This document shows positions 1 to 9,286 of a DNA stretch of 50,683 nucleotides, in pieces. Within the stretch, counting starts at the first letter, position 1; each line of letters begins with the position of its first letter. Made by a program: the position numbers and the translations under genes. The notes below the pieces were generated by a model that was not told the DNA's origin, did no database searches, and worked only from the letters and a program-made list of their open reading frames with translations. This stretch comes from Verrucomicrobiales bacterium (GTDB lineage Bacteria > Verrucomicrobiota > Verrucomicrobiia > Verrucomicrobiales > DEV007). The stretch spans positions 1 through 50,683 of the forward strand of contig JAEUHI010000038.1 in assembly GCA_016795385.1 (NCBI GenBank), written 5' to 3'.

Positions 1-1
1 C

Positions 2-499
2 GAACAGATCGAACAGGCCCGCGCGCTGTGGGAGCAGGATCAACGCGACGGCGTGGCGGGCGTCTACATTCCCGGAGCGTTGGCAAGGAAGTTCCGGAAA
101 GCAGCCGAGAGCTTTGAATGGTTTTGGCTGTTCCCCGCGAAGCAGCTCTCAATCGATCCCGAAAGCGGCCTCCGGCGCCGTCATCATCTGCATGGAAAGG
201 TCTACAATGAGGCGATCAAACGTGCGGCGCAAACGGCACGGATCGAGAAGCGCGTGACGAGTCATGCGCTGAGGCACAGTTTTGCAACCCACTTGCTCGA
301 GGCGGGTACCGATTTGCGAACCATCCAAGAGATTCTCGGCCACGAAGACATCAACACAACGGAGATCTACCTCCACGTCGCGACGGGGGAAAACGGACTC
401 GGAGTGGTGAGTCCGCTGGATCGGTTTCCCGTCCCCACAATCGTCACCACCATCGGCAGCATCCCCGCTACCACCACGAAGATGGTGAGCGCCGTCTGA
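2..499 (+). CDS. intI: Integron integrase IntI, C-terminal part (5' end outside window)
   Basis: Tyrosine recombinase that joins attC and attI sites to insert or excise gene cassettes. The frame is open to the left edge, so the N-terminus is missing from the window. What is visible reads like the IntI catalytic domain: the IntI-specific insertion with [19 protein letters not shown] followed by [10 protein letters not shown], then the recombinase box [15 protein letters not shown] with catalytic His and Arg, [15 protein letters not shown] with the second His and the nucleophilic Tyr, and the family's GLGVVSPLD tail near base 428. Related integrases usually stop soon after SPLD; here the frame continues about 24 codons into sequence that belongs to the convergent membrane gene, so the native stop has probably been lost by a deletion or fusion. 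Family assignment is firm. Whether the gene is intact upstream cannot be seen. No attI or cassette is seen immediately downstream. Confidence 0.92.
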   Translation, partial: EQIEQARALWEQDQRDGVAGVYIPGALARKFRKAAESFEWFWLFPAKQLSIDPESGLRRRHHLHGKVYNEAIKRAAQTARIEKRVTSHALRHSFATHLLEAGTDLRTIQEILGHEDINTTEIYLHVATGENGLGVVSPLDRFPVPTIVTTIGSIPATTTKMVSAV

Positions 500-786
500 A
501 TCACCACCGTCACGGCGATCGCTCGCACGAGCCCCCTTTCGGAAACCAGATCCCTTTTGAACGCCAGCAGCGAAACGACGCCCAGCACGACCGGAACCAC
601 GAGACTCACCCGCGCCACCGCGGGAGCGGCGAGGGTCCACGGATGGAGGCCCGGATCTTCGGGCCGTTGAAATGGCCAAAGGTCGAGAAGTGAATCCGAC
701 ATCGCCGCGAGGGCGAGGATGGCGAAAAACGAAAGCAGGGCGTAGCCGAGTCCGAGAGCGGGGACGCTGCGGCGCATCGCCGTCAC
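367..786 (-). CDS. Small membrane protein of unknown function
   Basis: A 139-aa protein with about four hydrophobic segments (roughly residues 10-30, 52-72, 87-110 and a fourth partly merged with it), so probably an inner-membrane protein. I do not recognise the family. The GTG start overlaps the stop of the lipoprotein gene upstream (GTGA overlap), which suggests translational coupling in a leftward operon with the lipoprotein and the giant TPR gene. An ATG lies three codons further in. The last 18 or so residues are encoded antisense to the conserved end of the integron integrase gene, so the native C-terminus near VVTIVGTGN may have been extended by a junction at about base 430. Confidence 0.7.
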   Translation of the reverse strand: MTAMRRSVPALGLGYALLSFFAILALAAMSDSLLDLWPFQRPEDPGLHPWTLAAPAVARVSLVVPVVLGVVSLLAFKRDLVSERGLVRAIAVTVVIQTALTIFVVVAGMLPMVVTIVGTGNRSSGLTTPSPFSPVATWR

Positions 787-1478
787 TCGCTGATGCCCGT
801 CCCGCGCGCGTAAGCGCCGGGATTGAGCATCTTTTTCACGTCGTCCATGCTCATGGCGACGTTGTCCTGGTAGCCGGCTTTGCGCGGTGTGCCGATGGCG
901 CGGGGAGCCTCGGTGACGGCGGAGGCGTCGGGCGCGGCGGAGGTGGCGAAGACCTGGCCGGCGTCGCGGTGGGTGCTGGTGCCGAAGGTGGCGAGCTCGG
1001 TGGAATCTTTGGCTTTCTTGTTGAAGAGCTTCCCGGCGGCCGCATCGGGCGAGCGGGTGGAATTGCCTTCGCGGGCGGCCATGCCGCTCTCGCGGGCGCT
1101 GGCGATGCCGGCGTATTCCTGGCGCTGGAGGTATTCGGGAGTTTTGAAAGCCTTGGTCTCGGCCTCCATCTTCTCGAAGCGGGCTTTCTTCGATTGGAAT
1201 TCGCCATCGAGCCCGCGGGGGCGCTGGTCCTTGTAGAGATCGGGCTTGTCGGCCTTGATGGTGCCATCCTCGGCGAGGGTGTAACCGCGCTCGGCGAATT
1301 TGGAGCGGATCTCCTGGGTGTCTTCACCGCCGCCGCCCTGGCCGCCCCACATCTTTTCATCAAAGCTGAAGGAGGACCGCGTCGATTTGACGGTGCGGGT
1401 GGTCTCGCACTGGCAGAGGGTGGCCGCGATCGCGAGGACGAGCGGTACGCGCAGGAGGGGATGGCGGGGGGTCACCAT
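783..1478 (-). CDS. Putative lipoprotein of unknown function
   Basis: A 231-aa exported protein. Residues 1-25 form a signal peptide, with a hydrophobic stretch ending in ATLCQC; the second Cys could be the lipidated residue, although the lipobox is not canonical. The mature part is polar and rich in Lys, Glu, Ala and Ser, with a glycine run near residue 48 and low-complexity segments, and is probably partly disordered. No family is recognised. The ATG start lies seven bases inside the 3' end of the TPR gene and its stop overlaps the next gene's start, so the three genes form one leftward transcription unit. It could be a surface-associated partner of the TPR protein, but that rests on context alone. 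Confidence 0.75.
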   Translation of the reverse strand: MVTPRHPLLRVPLVLAIAATLCQCETTRTVKSTRSSFSFDEKMWGGQGGGGEDTQEIRSKFAERGYTLAEDGTIKADKPDLYKDQRPRGLDGEFQSKKARFEKMEAETKAFKTPEYLQRQEYAGIASARESGMAAREGNSTRSPDAAAGKLFNKKAKDSTELATFGTSTHRDAGQVFATSAAPDASAVTEAPRAIGTPRKAGYQDNVAMSMDDVKKMLNPGAYARGTGISE

Positions 1479-4400
1479 GAGTCGTTAGCTTCGCGCAGTT
1501 CGCGTCCTTCGGCAAGGGCGGTGATCCATCCACGCACGAGCACTTCCTGGCCGCGGGTGAGGTGGAGATCGCGGGTGCGGGTCTCCCATTCGCCGGTCTT
1601 GCCCCAGGCGGCGTAGAGACGGGGCAAAAGACGGAGATCGAGGCGGAGGGATTTCTGGAGGACGCGCTTCAGGAGGGTCTCGGCCTCGGGGTAGGCCCCG
1701 GTGTCGATGAGGAAGGTGGCGTAATCGTTGAGAAAGCCGAGGTGATTCCACTGGTAGGAGGCGAGGGTCTGATCGTAGGCGCGGAAGAGGCTGCGGGCGA
1801 GACCGGTCTCGCCGGCGGCGGCAAAGAGCAGGGGGATGCGGCGGCGATTGTCGAGGGTGGGGACCCAATCCTCGAGTCCGCTCTGATGGAAGAAATCGGA
1901 TCCGGCCTCGCGGACGAGGGCGCTGTGGACTTCGACGAGGCGATCGCGATCGCCGAGGCGATGGAAGAAGGCGATCTGGCGCTGGGGCTGGTGGGGGAAA
2001 AAGGCGTCGCCGGGGAGGCGGGTGGCCTCGACGAGTTCGCGGGCGGCGGCGATGCCATCGGGACCGAAGGCGGGCAGAGTCTCGAGGAGGCGCAGGGCCT
2101 CGGGGGACCGCGGCGAGAGGTCGGCGAAACCACCGCGGGCCTGCGCCGCGAGCCGCCCGTGGAAGGAGGCGATGATGAGGTCGGGCAGCCAGCGCCGGTC
2201 GGCGGGCACCGGCATGGCGGCGATGAGATCGGGCAGGTCGGTGGCGGCTGCGGGATCGGCGACGAGCCACTCGACGAAGCGGTAGGCGTTGGGTTTGACC
2301 AACTCGGGCGGGGCCTCGCCGGTGGGATCGTTCTCTTCGCGGAGGCGATCGACGAAGTCGAGGCGGTAATCGAACTCGAGGAAATAGGCTTCGAGCTCGG
2401 GAGCGAGGTCGGCCCAGGATTTCCCGCGGTCGCGCTGGAGACGGAGGAGTTCGAAGGTGGTTGCCCCGCGCTGCCCGGGATCGCGCGTTTTCCGGCGCAG
2501 GAGATGGAGGACGCCGACGGCCTCGCCGGAGCGCCCGGCCTGATGCAGGGCGGTGGCGAGGAGGCGGGTGACGGAGGCAGGCTGTCGCTCGAGACTGAGG
2601 AGGGCGAGCTCGCGGATGTTTTCCGGCTTGGCCCAGCCCATGGCTTCCTCGGAGGCGAGGGTGAGCTGGATGGCGCGACGCTGGGGCACGGCCTCGGAGG
2701 AATCGAGGGCGATGGGACGGAGCCAATCGAGGGCTTCTGCGTGGCGGCCTTTCCGCGCGAGGATGTCGGCCCCGAGGAGGATCTGGGAAACGGAGGCGCC
2801 ATCGCGACCGCGGAGGTCGGCGAGGAGACGGAGGAGGGCGTCGTCATTTCCATCGCGGCGGTAGGCCTCGGCGAGGGCATTCTGGTAGGGAAGATGCGAG
2901 CGGCTGGTGACGGGCGGGGCGCCTTCGCCGACGGTGGGCTGGTGACCGAGCTGCTCAAGGCGCTGGATGTCGTGATCCATCAGCAGGAAGCGGGCATGCT
3001 GTTCGCCGAGGTAGTCGGCGGTGAGGCCGGGTGGCGTGGGAAACTCGCGGTTGTTGATCTGGCCGATGACTTCAAGGGCAAGCCCGGGGGTGAGGCCCTC
3101 GGCGGCGGCATCGAACATGCCCTGGAGGGGCGCGTAGTCGCGGTCGCGCCGGATCGCATCGTCGCGATAGACGGGGGCGGCCTCGCGATAGAAGCCGCGG
3201 CTCTCGAGGGATTTGGCGAGTTCGATGCGGCTGTCGGGCTCTTTCAAGAGGCCGCGGAGCTGGCGGAGGAAGGCCTCGCGCTCGGGGGCATTCATCCATT
3301 CGAGCAGAAGGAGGCTGCGATCGATCTCGTACTGCTCGAACTGGGCGGCGACGGCGGGGTCGGTGGGCGGAGCGGGCAGAAGGACTCCGAAGGCCTCGAC
3401 AAAGGCGGCATTCTCCACGGCATCGAGACGGAGCCGCTCGGCATAATGATGGAGTGTGCGATCGAGACGCTGCCAGGTCTGATTCTGCTCGTGCCCGTCC
3501 TCGGCGGCGTCGCTGTTGGTGGGTCGGGCGGACTGGACGTGGAGAGCGACGAGGCGGGCGAGCCCGTCGATGACGCGGGTGCGGTCGCCCGCGGCGAGGG
3601 CGAGGTGGAGACGGCGTTCGAGGGTCTCGCGCTCGCCGAGATGGGCGGGGAGAAAGGCCCCCTCGATGCGGCGGAGGTAATCGGCGCGCTCGGCATCGGA
3701 GTCGAGGAGGGCGAGCTTTTCGGTGAGGGCGGCGTAGAAATGATTCGAGACACGGGTGCCGGAGAGACCGGGGTCGGGGGTGAGGGCGCGGTCGAGCCAT
3801 CGCTCGCGTTCTCCGGGGAAGCCGGCGAAGCCCGCGACCTGGGAGAGGGCGAAGTGAAAGGTGCCCTCATCGCTCATGGCCTGATCGGCGTAGCGTCGCC
3901 CCACTTCGTAGGCTTCGAGGTATTTCCCGGCCTTGCGCAGTTCGGAGAAGTGGTGGGCGGCGATGGTCTTGGGCACCTCCAGGCCGGCGAGACTTTCGAA
4001 AAGGGTGGCCTCATCGCAGAGGGGATCATCGGCCTGATTTTTCAGGAGGATGAAGGCGGCGAGGGCGGCATAAACAGACCGCGGATGCTGGGTGCCGCTG
4101 GTGGGATTCTCCTCGCCGACCCAGGCGAGGAATCGTTTCGTGTCTCCGGCGAGGAGCTGGCTGTAGGCGAGGAAAAGCTGATCGGTGTGGGAGGAGGTGG
4201 CGGGGTATTCGCGGAGGAGCTCGGCAAAGGCGGTGCGGGCACCGCTGTACCGCGTGGCCCAGAGCCGCTCGAAACGGGGGCGTTCCGCGACATTCCAGGC
4301 AGCAAGCCAGGCGGGGACGCGGCCGAGGGCGGAGGCGAGCGCGGCGGCCTCCTCGAGGGCACGGAGCCGGATGAGGTGGGGCTCTTTCGGGGTCGGGGAA

Positions 4401-7400
4401 AACTCGGGACGCGGCTGCTGGAGGGCGTCGCCGATTTCGTCCTGCAGGTTTCCGCCGATGAACGGATAGGCCTCGACGGTGTAGACGAACTCATCCATTG
4501 CGTCATCGGCGGCGGCGCTGCCACCCGCGGCTCCGCTGCGGACGCGGATGAGCGGGAGGAGGCGATCGCCGAAGCGCTCGGGATAGGTGACGTCGGCGGT
4601 CTCGTCGAGCAGGGCGGTGAAGGTGGCAAAAGCGGCCTCGTGCTCCTCGCGCGAGGCCTGGAGCAGGCCGAGGCGGAAGCGGGCCTCGAGATCCCAGCCG
4701 CGCAAGGCGACGAGGCGCTGCAGGGTGCGCCCGGCCTCGCGGGGGTGGCCGTTTTTCAGATAATGATCGGTGAGCTCGGCGAGGAAGTCGGTATCGCTGC
4801 CGAACTTGGTCTCGAGGCGGCGACGGAGCTGGTCGGCCTCGTCGACGCGCAGGTCTTTCTCGAGCATGCGGACGAGCTCTTTCCAATTTTCGAGGGTGTC
4901 TCCTTCACCGCGGGCGAGGAGCTGGCGCCGGTAATAGATCGCGGACTGGAGATCGCCGAGCTGGTCGGAGAGGGCGCCGAGCTCGTCGAGCAGCTCCTCG
5001 CTGCGGCCGGACATATAGTAGGCTTTTTTCATCGCCTCGTAGGCCTCGCGATCCTGGCCGGCGGCCCGGTGGACCCGGGCGAGGGCCTCGGGGTAAAAAC
5101 GGTCGAAGGGATGGCGCGCGGCGAGCTCGGCGAAGCGCTCGCGCATCCAGTCGAGGAGGTAATGCGACTGGGCGATGGTGAGCTGGGCATCGAGCTGCTT
5201 GCGGCGCTGGAGGGGATCGCTCTCGCGTTCGAGCAGATCGAGCTGGGCTTTCAGCGCCTCCTCGGGCTGGCCGGATTCGATGAGGGCGGTGGAGAGCTGC
5301 TTGATGATGCTGCGTTTCCCGTAGACATCGGCCTCGCGATAGGCCTTTTGCCAGACCTCGACCTGTTTCCCGGGGCTGCCCTGCCGCTGGTAGACTTTGG
5401 CGAGGGTGTTCAAGGTGGCGAGGGGGGCATCGGGACGGCTCGCGAGATCTTTCAGCTCGCGCACGGCCTCGTCCTCGAAGCCGAGTTCGAAGCGCACCTC
5501 GGCGCGGCGCTGCCGGTAGTCATCGGCGTTGTCGGGATCGATCTCGATGAGGGTGGAAAGGTGCCGCACCATGAAGGTGGGCCGTTCGTTCTGCTCGGCG
5601 AGAAGCAGGAGCATTTTCTCGACTTCGACGATGGGTTTGCCGGCCTCCTCGTTGGCGAGATTGAGCTGGTGGAAACACTCGTGATTGTCCTGCAGCTTGA
5701 AGGCCCACCAGGCGGCACGGTAGCGACGCGCGGAGGAGGGGGCCTCGGCGGCGTCTTTCTTGATCCGGTCGTAGTAGGCGATCAACTCCTTCGGCGGAGG
5801 CTCGTCGCCGCTGCGCGAGGCGGACTGGTTCGCCGCCGCGGCGGCGCGGCGGTATTCGGCGAGGCTGTTGATGCTCCCCTGTTGCAAGGCGGGATCCTCC
5901 AAGGCTTTTTCCGCCTGGGTGGCGTAATGCCCGCGGATGAGGCTGAAGAGCCGCTGATCGATCTCGGCGCGGCCTTCGAGGTCGGGCCGGCCTTCACGGA
6001 TCGATTCGAGTTGGGCGACAGCCTTGTCGATCTCCTTCATCGCGATGTAGAGATCGGCGCGGGTCGATTGGTATTCGAGATTCTCCGGGGCCAGGGTGAT
6101 CGACTCATCGAGAGCGGTGAGGGCCTCTTTCTCGAGACCGAGATCGGCAAAGACGACGCCGATCTGGTGAAGGCGCGCGGCTTTTTCCAAGGTGGAGCCG
6201 GTGGCCCCGGCGGCGTGCTCGCGCAGGGTGGTGATGGCCTGATCGGAGCGACCGCGCTCGTGGAGGAAACGCGCCAACTCGATGGGAGCGGCGGTCTCGT
6301 CGGCCGACTCGCGGGCGACGAGCGCGGGATCGCGGAGGAGCCGCTCGACGAGGCCATCGAGGTAATGGGTGCGGGCGAAATCGAGCACTTCGCGACGGCC
6401 CGCGGCATCGAGCCGGCCTCCATCGAGGAGGGTGCCGAGCCGGGCCGCCGCCGCCTCGCGCCCTTTCGCCTGGAGATCGACGAGCGCACGACGGAGCAAG
6501 AGATCGAGCGGAGCCGCGGAGCTCTTGCCGATCAGGGCATCGAGGGTGGCGGCCGCCTCCTCGTAGCGATCGTTCCGCATCTGGAGATCAGCGAGGCGGA
6601 CGCGATGATCGGGATCGCCGGGAATGCGCTCGGCGAGTCGGGCGACGGCCTTTTCTTCCTCCGCGGTCTCGGCGGTGAGCCGGTAATACTCGGCGAGATC
6701 GTGGAGGGCGCGCTCGGTCGGATTCTCGGCGGCGGTCTCTTTTTCCAAGGCCGCCTCGAGTTCGTCGAGCCGATCGTGGCGCTCGTGCATGCGAACGAGG
6801 CGGGAAAAGAGATCGGCATACTCCGGGCTCTTGAAATGGAGCACGGCCATGGCCTCGCGCGAGGTGCCGACGGAGCCCTCGAAGTCGCCGGTGAACTCGT
6901 GGAGACGGTTCAGCTCGAGGAGGGCGTCGAGACGACGGCGCGGATCCCCGGATCGGGAGAGTTCGGTGAGGATGGCGATGGCGGAATCGGTCGCCCCGGC
7001 TTCGAGGAGCAGACCGACGATCTCGGTGCGCAGCGCGACATTTCCCGGCGACGCTTTGAGCAGGGCATCCCACTCGGCGACGGCCTCGGCGGTCTGGCCT
7101 TGGAGCCGATGGATCGCGGCCTTGCGCAGACGGATCGCGGGACCCTCCTCGCTCGTGACGGGCACGAGTTCGACGAGCCGGGTGTAAAGCGACAAGGCCT
7201 TGGCCCAGCGTTTCTGCTGATCGGCGATCTCGGCGAGGGCGCGGAGCGCGGGAAGGCTCGACGGGTCCGCCTCGAGCGCCGCATCGTAGAAGGGACGCGC
7301 CGCCTCGAGATCCCCGCCTTTGCGAAGAAGGTGGGCGTAGAGCAGCTTGGCCACGGGTGGCCCCGACTCGCTCGCCCCTTTGAAATAATCGAGGAGCAGG

Positions 7401-7639
7401 GCGGTCTGATCTTTCTTGGCGTAGAGATCCCAGAGCAGATCGAGCACCTTGCCGTAGGCCGGATCTCTTTGGAGGAGCTGGATGTAATGGTTCGCGAGCC
7501 GCGAATCGCTCTCGGTCCAGGCGGAGGCGGCGGGTTTTTCAGCCGGCTCCTGGGAGATCAAGGACCCTGCCCCGATCGACATGCCCAAAGCAAGCAGCAC
7601 CAGAGGCCGGGATACGCGATGGAGCGGGGAAATCTTCAA
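1472..7639 (-). CDS. Giant exported tetratricopeptide-repeat protein
   Basis: A 2055-aa protein with an N-terminal signal peptide (LVLLALGMSIGAG, cleavage about residue 29) followed almost entirely by helical TPR-like repeats. Clear examples include LYAHLLRKGGDLEAARPFYDAALEADP near residue 100, in halves no longer than quoted motifs such as LEAARPFYDAALEADP, and ALTALDESITLAPENLEYQS near 500. TPR arrays are protein-interaction scaffolds. An exported array of this size suggests a periplasmic or envelope scaffold, possibly for assembly, secretion or sorting. No enzymatic domain is recognised. It heads an operon with a lipoprotein and a membrane protein, overlapping the lipoprotein start by seven bases. 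Its Leu/Glu/Ala-rich codons leave the opposite strand free of stops for over 6 kb. The exact partner is unknown. Confidence 0.93.
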   Translation of the reverse strand: MKISPLHRVSRPLVLLALGMSIGAGSLISQEPAEKPAASAWTESDSRLANHYIQLLQRDPAYGKVLDLLWDLYAKKDQTALLLDYFKGASESGPPVAKLLYAHLLRKGGDLEAARPFYDAALEADPSSLPALRALAEIADQQKRWAKALSLYTRLVELVPVTSEEGPAIRLRKAAIHRLQGQTAEAVAEWDALLKASPGNVALRTEIVGLLLEAGATDSAIAILTELSRSGDPRRRLDALLELNRLHEFTGDFEGSVGTSREAMAVLHFKSPEYADLFSRLVRMHERHDRLDELEAALEKETAAENPTERALHDLAEYYRLTAETAEEEKAVARLAERIPGDPDHRVRLADLQMRNDRYEEAAATLDALIGKSSAAPLDLLLRRALVDLQAKGREAAAARLGTLLDGGRLDAAGRREVLDFARTHYLDGLVERLLRDPALVARESADETAAPIELARFLHERGRSDQAITTLREHAAGATGSTLEKAARLHQIGVVFADLGLEKEALTALDESITLAPENLEYQSTRADLYIAMKEIDKAVAQLESIREGRPDLEGRAEIDQRLFSLIRGHYATQAEKALEDPALQQGSINSLAEYRRAAAAANQSASRSGDEPPPKELIAYYDRIKKDAAEAPSSARRYRAAWWAFKLQDNHECFHQLNLANEEAGKPIVEVEKMLLLLAEQNERPTFMVRHLSTLIEIDPDNADDYRQRRAEVRFELGFEDEAVRELKDLASRPDAPLATLNTLAKVYQRQGSPGKQVEVWQKAYREADVYGKRSIIKQLSTALIESGQPEEALKAQLDLLERESDPLQRRKQLDAQLTIAQSHYLLDWMRERFAELAARHPFDRFYPEALARVHRAAGQDREAYEAMKKAYYMSGRSEELLDELGALSDQLGDLQSAIYYRRQLLARGEGDTLENWKELVRMLEKDLRVDEADQLRRRLETKFGSDTDFLAELTDHYLKNGHPREAGRTLQRLVALRGWDLEARFRLGLLQASREEHEAAFATFTALLDETADVTYPERFGDRLLPLIRVRSGAAGGSAAADDAMDEFVYTVEAYPFIGGNLQDEIGDALQQPRPEFSPTPKEPHLIRLRALEEAAALASALGRVPAWLAAWNVAERPRFERLWATRYSGARTAFAELLREYPATSSHTDQLFLAYSQLLAGDTKRFLAWVGEENPTSGTQHPRSVYAALAAFILLKNQADDPLCDEATLFESLAGLEVPKTIAAHHFSELRKAGKYLEAYEVGRRYADQAMSDEGTFHFALSQVAGFAGFPGERERWLDRALTPDPGLSGTRVSNHFYAALTEKLALLDSDAERADYLRRIEGAFLPAHLGERETLERRLHLALAAGDRTRVIDGLARLVALHVQSARPTNSDAAEDGHEQNQTWQRLDRTLHHYAERLRLDAVENAAFVEAFGVLLPAPPTDPAVAAQFEQYEIDRSLLLLEWMNAPEREAFLRQLRGLLKEPDSRIELAKSLESRGFYREAAPVYRDDAIRRDRDYAPLQGMFDAAAEGLTPGLALEVIGQINNREFPTPPGLTADYLGEQHARFLLMDHDIQRLEQLGHQPTVGEGAPPVTSRSHLPYQNALAEAYRRDGNDDALLRLLADLRGRDGASVSQILLGADILARKGRHAEALDWLRPIALDSSEAVPQRRAIQLTLASEEAMGWAKPENIRELALLSLERQPASVTRLLATALHQAGRSGEAVGVLHLLRRKTRDPGQRGATTFELLRLQRDRGKSWADLAPELEAYFLEFDYRLDFVDRLREENDPTGEAPPELVKPNAYRFVEWLVADPAAATDLPDLIAAMPVPADRRWLPDLIIASFHGRLAAQARGGFADLSPRSPEALRLLETLPAFGPDGIAAARELVEATRLPGDAFFPHQPQRQIAFFHRLGDRDRLVEVHSALVREAGSDFFHQSGLEDWVPTLDNRRRIPLLFAAAGETGLARSLFRAYDQTLASYQWNHLGFLNDYATFLIDTGAYPEAETLLKRVLQKSLRLDLRLLPRLYAAWGKTGEWETRTRDLHLTRGQEVLVRGWITALAEGRELREANDSW

Positions 7640-7742
7640 GGTCCGGGACGAGGTTGGCGGTGCCTGGGAAGAACGTAGGCGAGCCCTCCGGGGGCGTCAA
7701 ATTCGCGCACGGGGCGCGGAAACGCGGAGTGGCATTGACTCA

Positions 7743-7771
7743 AGAGGGTCGGCTCCGGGATCAGACCCTCT
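7743..7771. terminator. Inverted repeat between two leftward genes
   Basis: AGAGGGTC at 7743-7750 pairs perfectly with GACCCTCT at 7764-7771 around a 13-base loop. It lies just past the stop of the coiled-coil gene (7786) and upstream of the TPR gene start (7639), so it could terminate the former. It lacks a T-tract on either strand, so it may instead be a regulatory hairpin in the TPR leader. The rest of the 146-bp gap shows nothing else that I can name. Confidence 0.4.
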
Positions 7772-7785
7772 TCGGTCCGGAGGGA

Positions 7786-8388
7786 TCAGTTCCGCTGGGG
7801 CACGAAGGTGGTGCTCTCGACCCGCTGGCGCGAGCCGTCGGCGAAGATCACTTCATAGATCGTGGTATCCTGAAAACCCACGCCCTGTCCGGTGATGCGG
7901 GTGGGGCCTTTGCGATCGGTCTTCACGACATTGATGGAACGGATCGCCGGAGCCCGGCCACCGCCCTGCCCACCCTGACCACCGGAAAGGTGGCTGTCGA
8001 AACGCATGAGCCGGTCGATCTCGACGCGGATGCGCTCGCTCGTGAGATCGAGGCGCGAGAGTTCCACCGAAGCGGCGCGGGCCTGGGTATTCAGGGTCTC
8101 GATCTGACGCGTGATGCGATCGCGATCCTTGGCATCCGCCTTGGTGCGATCGATCCCGAGTTGGGCGAGCTGGGTGTTGCGCTGCTCGGTCGCATTGATG
8201 ATCTCCTCCTTGCGATTGAGGATGGCGACCAGCTCGGACTCAAGGGCGTTGAGACTGCGATGAATGTCGCCGGGCCCGGGTCCTTGGCTGCCCGGACCGG
8301 GGCCGGGAGGACGCCCTTGGCCATGGGCAGGGAACCAGGAAAGAGCGAGAGGGAGCAGGACGAGGGAAAGGAAAAGGCGTGGTTTCAT
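7786..8388 (-). CDS. Secreted coiled-coil protein of unknown function
   Basis: A 200-aa protein with a signal peptide ending near SWFPAHGQG (residues 1-24), a short Pro/Gly-rich stretch (residues 25-40), then a long charged helical segment (about residues 42-130) whose heptad-like Leu/Ile spacing suggests a coiled coil. The C-terminal part carries a Gly-rich linker and a small beta-rich tail ending TTFVPQRN. No enzymatic motif is seen. It is probably periplasmic or envelope-associated. It lies upstream of the TPR operon in the same direction, with a 146-bp gap, so it may be separately transcribed. No family name can be supported. Confidence 0.75.
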   Translation of the reverse strand: MKPRLFLSLVLLPLALSWFPAHGQGRPPGPGPGSQGPGPGDIHRSLNALESELVAILNRKEEIINATEQRNTQLAQLGIDRTKADAKDRDRITRQIETLNTQARAASVELSRLDLTSERIRVEIDRLMRFDSHLSGGQGGQGGGRAPAIRSINVVKTDRKGPTRITGQGVGFQDTTIYEVIFADGSRQRVESTTFVPQRN

Positions 8389-8457
8389 GAGATCGCAATC
8401 AGATGACGAGTCTCGCGAAAAACCACGCCCTTTGGCAAGGACGATCTGTGTCGTCGA

Positions 8458-9090
8458 TCAGGTCAGTTTCGCCAGATAAGCCGCGGTGCTCGCGTGGTTC
8501 GCGTGCATCGCCTCGGCGCCGAGCTCCCAATCCATCGGGCAGACTTCGCCGTTTTCTTCGAAATGCTGGAGAGCGTCGACCATGCGGACGGCTTCCTTGA
8601 TGGAGCGGCCGAGGGGCAGGTTGTTGACGAGCTGGTGCTGCACGATGCCCTCTTTGTCGATGAGGAAGAGACCACGGTAGGCGATCAACTCGCCCTCGGC
8701 GTAGAGTTCGCCGAATTCATCGAGATCGTAGTTGCCGACGAGCACGTCGTAGGCGGCGGAGATCGTTTTGTTCGTATCGGCGACGAGCGGATAGCTGACA
8801 CCCTCGATGCCACCTTTGGCGCGCGGCACCTGCAGCCAGCCCCAGTGCGACATCTCCGTGTCGGTCGAGCAGCCGACGACGGCGACGTTGCGCTTTTCAA
8901 ACTCGGCGAGGTGATCCTGGAAGGCGTGGAGTTCGGTCGGGCAGACGAAGGTGAAATCCTTCGGGTAGAAGAAGAAGATCACGTACTTTTTCCCGCGATA
9001 TTGATCGAGGGAGAAGGAATCGACGACTTGGCCGTTGACGACGGCTTTGGCATTGAAGGAGGGGGCGGGCTTGCCTACAAGGACGGACAT
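8458..9090 (-). CDS. 2-Cys peroxiredoxin (AhpC/Prx type)
   Basis: Thiol peroxidase that reduces hydrogen peroxide and organic peroxides in the cytoplasm. The 210-aa protein has the peroxidatic site FTFVCPTE with Cys50 and a resolving Cys184 in GEVCPMDW, the typical 2-Cys arrangement, and a length close to AhpC. The start was placed at the ATG at 9088-9090 (MSVLVGKPAPSF), where family similarity begins; the longer upstream reading frame is non-homologous. It is divergent from the cysH gene, so the sulfate-assimilation promoter and the peroxidase promoter share the 271-bp gap. Its electron donor could be the thioredoxin system (trxB at 31-32 kb); no AhpF is adjacent. The specific subfamily (AhpC versus Prx1/BcpA-like) is less certain. 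Confidence 0.93.
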   Translation of the reverse strand: MSVLVGKPAPSFNAKAVVNGQVVDSFSLDQYRGKKYVIFFFYPKDFTFVCPTELHAFQDHLAEFEKRNVAVVGCSTDTEMSHWGWLQVPRAKGGIEGVSYPLVADTNKTISAAYDVLVGNYDLDEFGELYAEGELIAYRGLFLIDKEGIVQHQLVNNLPLGRSIKEAVRMVDALQHFEENGEVCPMDWELGAEAMHANHASTAAYLAKLT

Positions 9091-9286
9091 GGTGATGTGG
9101 GAATGAAGGTTCGGATGCTGGGTGGGATCGCGAAAGGAGATCCGGCAGCGGCTGCGGATCACGCGAAGGGAAGGTGATCGACTCCCCGCACGAGTCAAAT
9201 ACGGATTGAGCCGTCGGAAAGACACGCACCACTTGCTCATCCGCCCCGAAAACACGGCCAAATCCCGCGTCTCATTCGAAAAGCAG

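Noticed and set aside
672..1616. Plus-strand frame opposite the lipoprotein gene
   Set aside because: Gly/Ala-rich shadow frame without domains; the leftward lipoprotein has a signal peptide and operon overlaps.
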